In this document: piece by piece, positions 38,549-47,306 of the stretch
Layout of the letters: each line of letters starts with the position of its first letter
Position numbering within the stretch: the first letter of the stretch is position 1
Translations under genes and position numbers: made by a program
From: Opitutia bacterium
GTDB taxonomy: Bacteria > Verrucomicrobiota > Verrucomicrobiia > Opitutales > Opitutaceae
Direction of reading: 5' to 3'
NCBI GenBank assembly: GCA_947472765.1
Contig: CANJCM010000001.1
Location: 1-64,000 of the forward strand
Length of the DNA: 64,000 nt
Notes under the pieces: generated by a model
Seen by the model: only the letters and a program-made list of their open reading frames with translations
Told to the model about the DNA's origin: nothing
Database searches by the model: none

Positions 38549-38555
38549 AAAAGCT

Positions 38556-39617
38556 TTAGGCCTTAAGGTGAGGCTTCAGCGAAGCAATGAGAGCCCGTAA
38601 TTCCTGCTGGCCGGCTTCGTCGAGGGGTTTCGTCTTCGCCCCGCCACTCGTCGCCATTTTCGCGGCGGCCTTCATCGAGTTCGAACCTGTCGCCGGGGGC
38701 GTGCGCGCCGCGTGGGTCGTAAACACCCCGCGGGCCTCGAGCACGTATTTCATGCCCTCCATGCCGTAGCGAAGCATCGGGTCCAGCGCGGCCAGCGTGC
38801 GGGCGTGGCTCTCGCGGGCCGCGTCCTGCTTGCCCGCCTGCCAGAGATCAAAGGTCGTGGCGTAAAGATCGGCCAAGCCTGCCGCCGGCATGCTTCCCGA
38901 GAAACCCGCCGCGAGTTCATCGATCATCTTCCGGCCATGGTTGCCGGAGAAGACCTTGATCTCATCGTGACTCTGCTCGCGCAGCGGCTTCACGCGTTGC
39001 AGCGGATCGCCCGCCTCATCCTTGATGAAACGCATGTTTGGCACCGTGCGGTAGAGTTCCAGCAACAGGTCCACGTCCATGTTGCCGACGGCCTGGACGA
39101 ACATCGGCAGCGCGGTCGAATGTCCGACGTCCTGATAGTACTTCGCGACGGCCTTCACATCGCTGGTATCGGCGGGCGGCAGTGAGATGATCGCATCCGC
39201 GCCGGCCTTCTCCGCCGCCCCGATGTACCGGCGCACGGTCGTGAGGTCCGGGCCCTGCACGCCGAGGATGATCGCCGGGCGCAGCTTCCGCGCGGACTGG
39301 CCGATGGCGGCCATGCCCTCGAGTCGCTCGCCCTCGCTCAGCGTCGTCCACTCGCTCGCGAGCTGCGGCCAGACGTAGCCGTGCACCCCGCCGCGATCGA
39401 GAAACTCGAGCTGCTTCACCAGGGCGCCGACATCGAGCTTGTCCGCGGTCGTAAACGGCGTTTGCGCGATCGGAAAGATGCCCTGCAGCTTCTTGCCCTT
39501 CGGGGCCGTCGCCGCGACGCCGCGAACGCCAAGACCGAGCGCCAGCGCGCCAAGGCCGACGCGGGAGATGAATTGCCGGCGATTCAAACCGGGGGCGGAG
39601 GAGGATGAGGAACTCAT
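38556..39617 (-). CDS. Tat-exported dihydrodipicolinate synthase-family protein
   Basis: The 353-residue protein starts with a twin-arginine signal ('LNRRQFISRVGLGALALGLG') and then a DapA/NanA-type TIM barrel. The Schiff-base lysine is Lys199 in 'MRFIKDEAGDPLQRV'. The canonical GTTGE substrate loop is replaced by 'YVWPQLASEWTTLSEGERLE', so it is not a lysine-pathway DapA. Family relatives with altered loops act as aldolases or dehydratases on sugar acids. Export is unusual for this fold and fits a periplasmic pathway with the GMC dehydrogenases encoded upstream. Its start is 5 bases from the stop of the propeller gene, so they are cotranscribed. Confidence 0.83.
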   Translation of the reverse strand: MSSSSSSAPGLNRRQFISRVGLGALALGLGVRGVAATAPKGKKLQGIFPIAQTPFTTADKLDVGALVKQLEFLDRGGVHGYVWPQLASEWTTLSEGERLEGMAAIGQSARKLRPAIILGVQGPDLTTVRRYIGAAEKAGADAIISLPPADTSDVKAVAKYYQDVGHSTALPMFVQAVGNMDVDLLLELYRTVPNMRFIKDEAGDPLQRVKPLREQSHDEIKVFSGNHGRKMIDELAAGFSGSMPAAGLADLYATTFDLWQAGKQDAARESHARTLAALDPMLRYGMEGMKYVLEARGVFTTHAARTPPATGSNSMKAAAKMATSGGAKTKPLDEAGQQELRALIASLKPHLKA

Positions 39618-39622
39618 GGGGT

Positions 39623-40858
39623 TTACTCCTTCTTGCCGGACACGACGCCCATGACCACGCCGTCATCGGCGAGCCCGTTGCCAAACTGGTTAGCGACCTG
39701 GGTCAGCTTTCCGTTGGTGAAAATCATATCGAGCAGCTTCTCGCTGTAGAGCGGGCGGCCATACTCGTCCTTCAACTGCGCGATAACCTTCCGCGACTTC
39801 ACGTCGACGACGTCGCTCGAGGAAACATAGACGCGCGTGCCGTCGATGCTCGGCATGATCCAGAACGGCCCGGCGGACATCTTGATGCTGTCGATCTGCT
39901 TCGGCGGACTCACCGTGTTGTCGAAAACGTGAATCAGGTTGTTGATGCCGTCGGCGACCCAGACCTCCCGTTCGCCGTTGACCAGGGCAATGCCGTGACT
40001 CGGGCAGCCGTGCGGGATGCGGGGCCGCGGGTTGAGGTTCCACTTCTCCCGCCAGCCGAAGCCCTGTACCTCGACGGTCTGCTCGATCTTGCCCGTCTTC
40101 ACGTCAGCAATCACGAATCCCATCAGATTGTTCTGGTTCGAATAAATCTTGGTCCCGTCCTTGTTCACGACGAAGACGCGGACGTTGTCGGGGAACGGAA
40201 TCGTCTTCTGCAGCGTGTGCGTCGTGGTGTCCGCGATGCCCATGACCTTTCCGTTCGGCGCCATGAAGGCGGTCTTGCCGTCGGGACTGAGGTTGAGGTT
40301 GTGCGCATTCGGGCTGAGCGGTGAGCGCACGGTCGTCATCAGGTCGCCGGTCTTGGGATTAACCACGTACCAGTAGTCCTTCAGATCCGAACCCACGTAC
40401 ATGAACGAAGAGTCCGGTGCCATCTGGGGCCGCTCGCAGCAGTGGCCGTCAAAGGCGTTCTCCCAAACCATCTTCTCGGTCGTGAGATCGATCGCTCCGA
40501 GCCGGCCGCGCGCCGCGATATAGATCATGTTTGTCGCCGTGCTGGCCGTGACGCCCGCGACCTGCTCGGGATACCGGCTCGCGGGCACATTCCAGGTGGG
40601 GATGCGTTTGACGAAATTGTAGTTGTCCGTGACGTCCAGGACGACGATGCCCGTGCCGTTCTGGTCCCACGATCCCTCGAGGGTTCCGGGCAGCACGACA
40701 TAGAGCAGTTCCTTTTCAGCCGGGGGCTGCAGGCTGCCACTCTTGCGCGGCAACTGGAGGCCGCGCTTGGACGTCTGCGCGGGGCTCGACGCCGGCCCGA
40801 AGAGGAGGCCGAGCGTGACCAGGACAAAGGCGGACCGAAGAACGCTGATTGGAGACAT
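39623..40858 (-). CDS. Exported beta-propeller protein (YVTN/PQQ-like repeats)
   Basis: The 411-residue protein has a signal peptide ('MSPISVLRSAFVLVTLGLLF') cleaved near 'SSPAQ'. The rest is a repeated beta-propeller pattern with blades such as 'MIYIAARGRLGAIDLTTEKM', 'SFMYVGSDLKDYWYVVNPKT' and 'KIYSNQNNLMGFVIADVKTG'. I see no haem motif and no quinoprotein catalytic Asp motif, so a binding or sensing role is possible, as is a lactonase-type activity. The ATG at 40858 was chosen because it starts the signal peptide. It overlaps the DapA-like gene in transcription (5-base gap). Confidence 0.78.
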   Translation of the reverse strand: MSPISVLRSAFVLVTLGLLFGPASSPAQTSKRGLQLPRKSGSLQPPAEKELLYVVLPGTLEGSWDQNGTGIVVLDVTDNYNFVKRIPTWNVPASRYPEQVAGVTASTATNMIYIAARGRLGAIDLTTEKMVWENAFDGHCCERPQMAPDSSFMYVGSDLKDYWYVVNPKTGDLMTTVRSPLSPNAHNLNLSPDGKTAFMAPNGKVMGIADTTTHTLQKTIPFPDNVRVFVVNKDGTKIYSNQNNLMGFVIADVKTGKIEQTVEVQGFGWREKWNLNPRPRIPHGCPSHGIALVNGEREVWVADGINNLIHVFDNTVSPPKQIDSIKMSAGPFWIMPSIDGTRVYVSSSDVVDVKSRKVIAQLKDEYGRPLYSEKLLDMIFTNGKLTQVANQFGNGLADDGVVMGVVSGKKE

Positions 40859-40970
40859 GGGGATACAGGGGTGAGCGGCGCAGGGGGTGAGGGACGACGC
40901 CTGACGAGCCAACGGCCCGCGGGAGGGCGCCGCAATTTGAATCTTCAGTCAGTGGACGTGCACGGCGGCG

Positions 40971-41088
40971 GCGCCATTTGAGATCTGAAATTTGCGATTT
41001 GAGACCGGAGGCCGCAGCCGAGGCCGGGCTCGTGAAGGGCACCGCCCTTCCCTCTCAAATTTCAAATCTCAGATCTCAAATGCGGCGC
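40971..41088. repeat. Inverted repeat pair 'AAATTTCAAATCTCAGATC' in the SDR-propeller gap
   Basis: A left arm at 40971-41004 containing ATTTGAGATCTGAAATTTG is complementary, with small differences, to a right arm at 41053-41088. Both arms end in GC-rich GGCGCC sequences. The arms are much richer in A and T than the surrounding DNA. It separates two genes of the same putative operon. Confidence 0.7.
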
Positions 41089-41107
41089 CCACGGCGCCGC
41101 CGCGCGG

Positions 41108-41920
41108 CTAAATGGTTTTTGTATGTCCGCCGTCGATGTCGATCAGCGACCCCTGGAGAAAGCGCCCCGCCGGCGAGACGATGAACGCGACGAGATTCGC
41201 GATGTCCTCGGGCATGCCGATGCGCGAACTCTTGGTAGCGGCGACAATCGCCTGCTCCGCCGCCGCGAGATCGATGCCCTGCGTTTTCGTCATTTCCTGC
41301 AGCCGGGCCAGCAGGCGATCCGTTCGCACCAGACCGGGATTCACGGCATTCACCTGCACCCCATCGCGCAGACCGACGTCTGCCAAGGCCTTGGTCAGTG
41401 ACAGCAGCGCGGCGTTGACCGAACCGCCAATCGTGAAATCCGCGCCGGGTGTGCGTCCTCCCGCGCCCGCGATGAAGAGCACCGAGCCCTGATTCTTCTG
41501 CAGGTGCGGCCAGGCCGCCCGCGCGAGCCGCATGGCGCCCAGGAATTTCAACGCGAAGCCGTCCTCCCAGTCATCGTCGGTCAGCTTCAGGAAGTCGCCG
41601 CGCTTGGTCGCCCCGGCGTTGTTCACCAGAATGTCGACGCTGCCAAACGCCGCCACCGTGCGTTCCACGATCTGTGCCGCCGCATCCGCATCACGCAGGT
41701 CGAAGGAACAGCACTCCGCTCGCAGGCCCGCGTCGTGCATTTCCTCGACCGTCTGCGTGAGGAGGATGGCGTTTCGCGCCGTCAGCATGACCTGCGCACC
41801 CTGCTCCGCGAGTCGCTGGGCGATGCTGCGGCCGATCCCGCGACTCGCGCCCGTGACAATCGCAACCTTGCCCGTGAGATTCAGGCCCTCTTCCAAGCCA
41901 GCGCCATTGGGGGTGTTCAT
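41108..41920 (-). CDS. SDR-family NAD(P)-dependent oxidoreductase
   Basis: The 270-residue classical short-chain dehydrogenase has the cofactor motif 'GKVAIVTGASRGIGRSIAQR', the 'NNAGA' block in 'VDILVNNAGATKRGDF' and the end-of-barrel 'VNAVNPGLVRTDRL'. The usual catalytic YxxxK is not clear: the expected region reads 'GGSVNAALLSLTKALADVGL', with a Lys but Val-Asn where Tyr would be expected, so the catalytic Tyr may be missing. Typical substrates are sugars, sugar acids or alcohols. It sits within the GMC gene set with 33 bases to the gene upstream. No signal peptide; cytoplasmic. Confidence 0.85.
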   Translation of the reverse strand: MNTPNGAGLEEGLNLTGKVAIVTGASRGIGRSIAQRLAEQGAQVMLTARNAILLTQTVEEMHDAGLRAECCSFDLRDADAAAQIVERTVAAFGSVDILVNNAGATKRGDFLKLTDDDWEDGFALKFLGAMRLARAAWPHLQKNQGSVLFIAGAGGRTPGADFTIGGSVNAALLSLTKALADVGLRDGVQVNAVNPGLVRTDRLLARLQEMTKTQGIDLAAAEQAIVAATKSSRIGMPEDIANLVAFIVSPAGRFLQGSLIDIDGGHTKTI

Positions 41921-41953
41921 GGAGAAACGGAATAGCCGGCAGAGGCGCCGCGA

Positions 41954-43756
41954 TTAGAGTTCACCCCGCTGCATGCGCTCAAGGATGTGATCCGCCGTCC
42001 GCCAGGCGAGGGCCATGATCGTGAGCGTGGGATTCTTGTCCGCGTTGGAGCAGAAGGGCGCACCGTCGCAGAAATACAGGTTCGGCACATCCCAGGTCTG
42101 CGACCACGAGTTCGCGACCGAACGCCGGGCATCGCTGCCCATGATCGCCCCACCCACCTCGTGCTTCACATCGCCGCCGGGCCGGATGACGGTCAGCGGA
42201 TCCTTCGCCGGCTCGTTGCGGACTTTGCCACCCATCGCTTCGATGATCGTCTTGAAGGTCTGCTGCTGGTGCGCGACCTGGCGGAGTTCGTGACTGGACC
42301 ACTTCCAGTGAAAGCGCAGGACCGGCAGCCCGAAGCGATCCTTCACCGTGGGGTCGAGATCGCAGAAACAATCGTCGTTTGGAATCATCTCGCCGCGCCC
42401 GCCGAAGCTCAGGGTCGAGCCGTAGTAGCGCCGGACGTCCTCCTTGAACTTCCGGCCGTAGGACCCGCCGGTGAGCCATTCGAGCCCGGAGGAAAAACCG
42501 CCCTCAGGCATTTTCCGACCGGTGGAGTATTCGATGTGATAGCCGCGCGCGAAATCCAGTTTGCCCGCATGCTGCTGCTGATAGAGCCACCACGGCGCGT
42601 ACAGGTGCGCACCGCCCGCGCCGTCCTCGTTGTGGATCGGCAGGTTCTCGAGCGCCGGCACCTGTCCGGCCAGACTCGTCGCCACCGTGTCCATGATGTA
42701 CTTGCCGAGCAGTCCGCTGCTGTTCGCCACGCCTTGGGGAAACTGCGCGGTCTTCGAGTTGAGCAAAATCCGGACGGACTCCGCAGAACTCGCCGCGAGC
42801 ACGACGACGCGCGCCTTCACGACAAAGTCCTGGCCCGTCGATTTATCGATGTAGGCGATGCCAGTCGCCTTGCCGTTCGCATCGACGAGGACTTCGCGCA
42901 CCATCGCGTCCGTCACGAGATCAAGATTGCCCGTGGCCATCGCCGGCGGGAGATGAACCGTGGTCGACTGATAGGTCGCTTTGATCGCACAGCCGCGACC
43001 GCAGTCGGTCGCCCAGAAACACGCGGCCCGCGCCCGCATCGCCTCGGCGAGAATCCGCTGCGCCTTCGCATTTCCCGGGTGGAGTTTCGCGGGGATGTTA
43101 TCCGCGTCCTGCTTGGTCGTCAGGACCGCGCGATGAATCGGGACAATCGGAATTCCGAGCCCCTTCGCCTTCTTCTGCGCGAGCAGTTCGCCGGCCCGGG
43201 CCTTCGGCGGGGGCAGCAGGACTCCCGCCGGGGAATTCGGCGTGTTCTCGAGTCCGTCGTTACTGCCGTAGACGCCGATCAGCATCTCGACCTTGTCGTA
43301 GTACGGCGCGACGTCCTCGTAGTTGATCGGCCAGTCGAACCCGAGCCCATCGCGACTGTAGGGCTTGAAGTCGTAGGGACCGTTGCGCAGCGAGATCCGT
43401 CCCCAGTGATTCGTCCGGCCTCCGAGCATCCGGGCGCGCCACCAGTTGAACCGTCGATACGGATCGCTCGACGCGCTCGTGTAGGGCTCGCCGGGCACGG
43501 TCCAGCCGCCGTCGATGGTCGAGTCGTAGAATCCCCACGGCTTGTCCTTCGTCGCCACTCCCCGCAGGGGCGCGTTCGCGTTCGTCTGGAACATCGGCGT
43601 CTCCGTCACCGGATCGTAATTCCGCCCGGCCTCGAGCATCAGCACCCGGGCTCCCGCCATGGTGAACGTGTAGGCCGCCTGGCCGCCGCCGGCGCCGGAG
43701 CCGACGACGATCACATCGTAGGTCGGTTGCGTCTTGCTCGAGGTGATAATGGGCAT
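41954..43756 (-). CDS. GMC-family FAD oxidoreductase, copy 1 (600 residues)
   Basis: The protein begins 'MPIITSSKTQPTYDVIVVGS' and has the FAD dinucleotide motif 'GSGAGGGQAAYTF' and the GMC signature 'GRTNHWGRISLRNGPYDF'. The C-terminal GMC domain ends 'NADKNPTLTIMALAWRTADH'. No signal peptide is present. A small subunit with a Tat signal is encoded just upstream in the operon, which is how gluconate 2-dehydrogenase-type enzymes are carried to the periplasm. It is closely related throughout to copy 2 at 44511, with identical length. Likely role: oxidation of a sugar or sugar acid at C2, C3 or C5; substrate unknown. Confidence 0.9.
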   Translation of the reverse strand: MPIITSSKTQPTYDVIVVGSGAGGGQAAYTFTMAGARVLMLEAGRNYDPVTETPMFQTNANAPLRGVATKDKPWGFYDSTIDGGWTVPGEPYTSASSDPYRRFNWWRARMLGGRTNHWGRISLRNGPYDFKPYSRDGLGFDWPINYEDVAPYYDKVEMLIGVYGSNDGLENTPNSPAGVLLPPPKARAGELLAQKKAKGLGIPIVPIHRAVLTTKQDADNIPAKLHPGNAKAQRILAEAMRARAACFWATDCGRGCAIKATYQSTTVHLPPAMATGNLDLVTDAMVREVLVDANGKATGIAYIDKSTGQDFVVKARVVVLAASSAESVRILLNSKTAQFPQGVANSSGLLGKYIMDTVATSLAGQVPALENLPIHNEDGAGGAHLYAPWWLYQQQHAGKLDFARGYHIEYSTGRKMPEGGFSSGLEWLTGGSYGRKFKEDVRRYYGSTLSFGGRGEMIPNDDCFCDLDPTVKDRFGLPVLRFHWKWSSHELRQVAHQQQTFKTIIEAMGGKVRNEPAKDPLTVIRPGGDVKHEVGGAIMGSDARRSVANSWSQTWDVPNLYFCDGAPFCSNADKNPTLTIMALAWRTADHILERMQRGEL

Positions 43757-43833
43757 GCGGAAGATTCAGGAAACCGGACGAGGGAGATTTCACCGCCGCC
43801 AGAACGGCGGCACGTCAGGAAGAACGCGCTGAC

Positions 43834-44478
43834 TCAGGCCAGGCCGAGTTGCTTGAGCACTTCCGGCGGCGGACCGTCGAAGGACGCGAGCGGCACGTTG
43901 CCGACGTAGCCGATGTCCTTCATGCCCTCGGGCGTCGTGTAGTAACCGCCGGCCGTGAGGTCGCGGAATTTCTTGAAGAACTGCGCGCCCTTCGCGAACT
44001 GCGGCTGCGCCTTTGGGGCGTAGCAGATGTCGTCGCAAATCGCGTTTCGCTGACCCGCGATCAGGTTGACGAACGGAATTTGAAACCGGCGGCGGGACTC
44101 CTCGTCGAGCCAGCCGAGTCCTTCGACGACGAGCTTCCGGTCGGCCGCGTGTCCGTCGTACGGCGCGCTGATCCACTCGTCGACGAACAGGTGCACGTTG
44201 AGGCTCGAGGCGCTCGGACCTTTCGCGTCGGCGGGAATGATGACATCGCAGAGGGCCGCAGCCGTGGCGAGTTGCGTCGCATCGAGCGTGAGCGGCCAGA
44301 CATCGCCCGGCTTGTAGGCCTTCAGCAGATCGGGGTCAGTGCCGTAGCCCTTGGCCGCGGCCGGAGCGCCTTCCGCCGCGACGCCGTCGCGCTCGAGCAC
44401 CGCGATCGTCGCGGCGGCCGTGAGCATCCATTTGATCGCCGTGCGGCGATCCATCGAATTGGAGGACGTGGTATTCAT
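43834..44478 (-). CDS. Gluconate 2-dehydrogenase subunit 3 family protein (Tat-exported)
   Basis: The 214-residue protein starts 'MNTTSSNSMDRRTAIKWMLT' with a twin-arginine motif, then a Subunit 3-type helical domain ('LCDVIIPADAKGPSASSLNV' and 'FVNLIAGQRNAICDDICYAP'). In the family this small subunit escorts the flavoprotein through the Tat system and helps stability. Here it lies between two GMC genes, so it could serve either or both. The start is 32 bases after the GMC copy 2 stop and its stop is 77 bases before the GMC copy 1 start. No haem-bearing third subunit is present. Confidence 0.88.
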   Translation of the reverse strand: MNTTSSNSMDRRTAIKWMLTAAATIAVLERDGVAAEGAPAAAKGYGTDPDLLKAYKPGDVWPLTLDATQLATAAALCDVIIPADAKGPSASSLNVHLFVDEWISAPYDGHAADRKLVVEGLGWLDEESRRRFQIPFVNLIAGQRNAICDDICYAPKAQPQFAKGAQFFKKFRDLTAGGYYTTPEGMKDIGYVGNVPLASFDGPPPEVLKQLGLA

Positions 44479-44510
44479 GCGCAGTTGGCCGGGCGGGAGC
44501 CGCGGCAGGC

Positions 44511-46313
44511 TTAAAGGTTTCCTTTCTTGAGCTCGTCGAGCAGGTAATCGGCCGAGCGCCAGGCGAGCGCCATGATCGTCAGCGTCGGATTCTTGTCCGC
44601 ATTGCTGACGAACGGGCCGCCATCGGTGATGAAGAGGTTCTTCACGTCCCAGGTCTGGCACCACTGGTTCGTCACGGAATTCTTCGCGTCCGGCCCCATG
44701 ATCGTACCGCCGACCTCGTGGATGATCTTGCCGCCGGGCTCGATCGCCTTGCTGCCATCGGCGGACGGTGGCGTCCGCACGCGACCGCCCATCGACTCGA
44801 TCAGCGCGGCGAAAGTTTTCTGCATGTGCGCCGCCTGCCGCGTTTCGTGGTCCGACCATTTCCAATGAAAACGCAGGACGGGGATGCCCCACTTGTCCTT
44901 CACGCTCGGATCGAGGTCGCAGAAGGAATCCTCGTTCGGGATCATTTCCCCGCGACCGGCGAAGCCGACAATCGATCCATAGTAGCGACGGGCGTCCTCC
45001 TTGAACTTGCGGCCGTAACTGCCGCCGGTGAGCCAATCGAGTCCCGAAGCAGTGCCCGCGCCAGGCATCTGGCGGCCCGTGCCGAACTCGATGTGATAGC
45101 CACGCGCGAAATCCAGCTTCCCCGCCGCCTGCTCCTTGTAGAGCCACCACGGGACGTACACGTGACCGCCGCCCGCGCCGTCCTCGTTGTGCAGCGGCAG
45201 ATTCTCGAGCAGCGGCACCTGGCCGCCGAGCGAGGCGCCGACGGTGTCCATGATGTACTTGCCGACCTTGCCGCTGGAGTTAGCGAGACCCTGCGGAAAC
45301 TTCGCTGACTTGGAATTCAGCAGAATGCGCACGGACTCCGCCGAACTCGCCGCCAGCACGACCACCCGGCCCTTCACGACGCCCTCGGCACCGGTGACCT
45401 TGTCGATATAGATGACCCCGTTGGCCTTGCCGTCTGCGCCAAGCGTGACTTCCCGCGCCATTGCATTGGTTAGGATGTCGAGGTTGCCGCTCGCGAGGGC
45501 TGGAGGAAGGTGAACCGTCGTCGACTGATAATTCGCCTTGGTCGCACAACCGCGACCGCAGGCCGTCGCCCAGAAGCAGGCCTGCCGCGCCCGCATCGCG
45601 TCGGCGAGTACGCGCTGCGCCTTCGGATTGTTCGGATGCAGCTTGGCGGGAATGGTGTTCGCATCCTGCGCGACGCTTAGGACCGCGCGGTGGATTGGAA
45701 TGACCGGCAGGCCGATCTTTTTCCCGCGTTCCTGCGCGAGCCGTTCCCCGGCGCGGGCCTTCGGCGGCGGGAGCAGCACGCCGGGCGGCGAGACGGGTGT
45801 GTTTTCGAGGCCCTCGTTGCCGCCGTAAACTCCGACCAGCATCTCGACCTTGTCGTAATAGGGTGCGACGTCCTCGTAGGCCAGCGGCCAGTCGAAGCCG
45901 AGACCGTCGCGGCTCCGCGGCTTGAAATCGTACGGCCCATTACGCAGCGAGATGCGGCCCCAGTGATTCGTCCGGCCGCCGAGCATCCGGGCGCGCCACC
46001 ACCAGAACTGGCGCTCGGGATCGCTGGATGCACTTGTATACGGTTCACCCGGCACCTGCCAGCCACCATCCACCGTGGAGTCGTAGAATCCGAAGGGCTT
46101 TTCGTCGGTCCGCTCGCCGCGCAGGGGCGCCGTCCCGTTCGTCTGGAACATCGGCGTCTCCTTCACGGGGTCATAATTCCGCCCCGCTTCGAGCATGAGG
46201 ACCTTCGCGCCGTTCATCGCGCACGTGTAGGCGGTCTGGCCGCCGGCCGCGCCGGAACCGACCACGATGACGTCATAGCTGGGCTGGGTCTTGCTCGAAG
46301 TGATCAGTGGCAT
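44511..46313 (-). CDS. GMC-family FAD oxidoreductase, copy 2 (600 residues)
   Basis: This gene begins 'MPLITSSKTQPSYDVIVVGS' and mirrors copy 1 almost residue for residue in the motifs: 'GSGAAGGQTAYT' for FAD, 'GRTNHWGRISLRNGPYDF', 'EVGGTIMGPDAKNS' and 'NPTLTIMALAWRSADYL'. The ATG at 46313 is preferred over upstream starts because it matches copy 1. It would be the first gene of the operon running leftwards. The two copies probably arose by tandem duplication around the small-subunit gene and may have different substrates or form heteromers. Confidence 0.9.
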   Translation of the reverse strand: MPLITSSKTQPSYDVIVVGSGAAGGQTAYTCAMNGAKVLMLEAGRNYDPVKETPMFQTNGTAPLRGERTDEKPFGFYDSTVDGGWQVPGEPYTSASSDPERQFWWWRARMLGGRTNHWGRISLRNGPYDFKPRSRDGLGFDWPLAYEDVAPYYDKVEMLVGVYGGNEGLENTPVSPPGVLLPPPKARAGERLAQERGKKIGLPVIPIHRAVLSVAQDANTIPAKLHPNNPKAQRVLADAMRARQACFWATACGRGCATKANYQSTTVHLPPALASGNLDILTNAMAREVTLGADGKANGVIYIDKVTGAEGVVKGRVVVLAASSAESVRILLNSKSAKFPQGLANSSGKVGKYIMDTVGASLGGQVPLLENLPLHNEDGAGGGHVYVPWWLYKEQAAGKLDFARGYHIEFGTGRQMPGAGTASGLDWLTGGSYGRKFKEDARRYYGSIVGFAGRGEMIPNEDSFCDLDPSVKDKWGIPVLRFHWKWSDHETRQAAHMQKTFAALIESMGGRVRTPPSADGSKAIEPGGKIIHEVGGTIMGPDAKNSVTNQWCQTWDVKNLFITDGGPFVSNADKNPTLTIMALAWRSADYLLDELKKGNL

Positions 46314-46395
46314 CGGGGTAAAGCGGGGGAGCCGCCGCGATTGGATGTAACGGCTTCGGGAAATGCAATCCGCGGTTTGATCCGTGCGCTCCGAA

Positions 46396-47163
46396 CTAGG
46401 CGCCGAGCACTGCGGCCACGAATTCCGAGCGTGCTTCGAGGTGCGGATTGTGACCGGCATTCGCGAGCACCACGATTTCCGCCTGCGGAAAGTGCGTTCG
46501 AATCGTCCCGTGGTCCGCGGCCTCGATATAACCCGACTGACCGCCGGCGATGAAACGCACCGGCCCCGCGTAACGATCAGTGGGCGTCAAAGAATTCCCT
46601 TCCAAGTCCGGCAACGCCGCCGTCAACGCCGGCAAATTGATCTGCCATTTCCACCCGCCGGCCTCGATCCGCTCGAGGTTGGTCGCGAGAAACTTCCGCG
46701 TGCCCCAGTTCGGAACCCGCGCTTCGAACCGCAGCTCAGCCTCGGCACGCGAACGCAGATCCGAGAGGTTGAGTTCGTTCATCGCGGCGAAGCTCGCGCG
46801 GTGGGCGACCCAGAAATAATCCTTCGGCGCAATATCCACGACGAAGAGACGCGCGACGCGTTGCGGTTGCCGGCACGCGAGCAGCATCCCGATTTTGCCG
46901 CCCATGCTGTGCCCGAGCAACGTCACGGGTCCGCTCACATGCCGATCAAGCCACGCGCTCACATCGTCCGCCATCTCCTCGTAGGACATGCTCGCGGCGT
47001 GCGGCGAGAGTCCATGATTCCGCAGATCGAGCGCCTGGACGTGGTAGCTGGCTGCGAGATCCCGTCCGGCCGTCAGCCAGTTGCGCGAGGAGCCCAGCAT
47101 CCCGTGCAGGATGATCAACGGCGGCAGCCCGGCGCCTCCCAGATCGCGATGCGACAACTCCAT
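46396..47163 (-). CDS. Alpha/beta hydrolase (YbfF-like esterase)
   Basis: This 255-residue protein has 'PLIILHGMLGSSRNWLTAGR' (oxyanion region), the nucleophile elbow 'VTLLGHSMGGKIGMLL' with Ser in GHSMG, and the catalytic His in 'VVLANAGHNPHLEARSEFVA'. These agree with the YbfF-type esterases. The ATG at 47163 gives 'MELSHRDLGGAGLPPLIILH', a typical start; longer frames upstream run into a repeat. No signal peptide; cytoplasmic. It is separated by 82 bases from the GMC gene and is unlikely to be part of that operon with certainty. Confidence 0.87.
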   Translation of the reverse strand: MELSHRDLGGAGLPPLIILHGMLGSSRNWLTAGRDLAASYHVQALDLRNHGLSPHAASMSYEEMADDVSAWLDRHVSGPVTLLGHSMGGKIGMLLACRQPQRVARLFVVDIAPKDYFWVAHRASFAAMNELNLSDLRSRAEAELRFEARVPNWGTRKFLATNLERIEAGGWKWQINLPALTAALPDLEGNSLTPTDRYAGPVRFIAGGQSGYIEAADHGTIRTHFPQAEIVVLANAGHNPHLEARSEFVAAVLGA

Positions 47164-47267
47164 CAGGCAAGGCTGCCGTTGCCGTTTGCGAAGGCGCGAG
47201 CGGAAAAGGGGGCTTGTGATCCCGGCTTTCACCTCGAAGCACGGCGACCGCCTTGCATCTTCGATCG

Positions 47268-47294
47268 AGGCCCGGCGGCGAGCGCCGGCCCTAC
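47268..47294 (-). repeat. GTAG hairpin related to REP family Y
   Basis: Read on the minus strand it starts GTAG, then GGCCGGCG and CGCCGGGCC arms around CTCGC with one bulge. It lies in the gap between the LysR and hydrolase genes. Confidence 0.5.
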
Positions 47295-47306
47295 AATGCA
47301 ACCCAC

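Larger units (their letters stand above)
38171..38555. other. Repeat-filled gap between convergent genes
   Basis: The gap holds, in order, a G/T-rich stretch with repeated GTGTGAC-like words (38211-38252), a REP family Y hairpin (38285-38309), an inverted pair of 'GACGCAGAGG'-type repeats (38331-38364 and 38402-38440) and a copy of the GAAGCCAGGAA repeat (38517-38548). No gene is seen. Confidence 0.7.
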
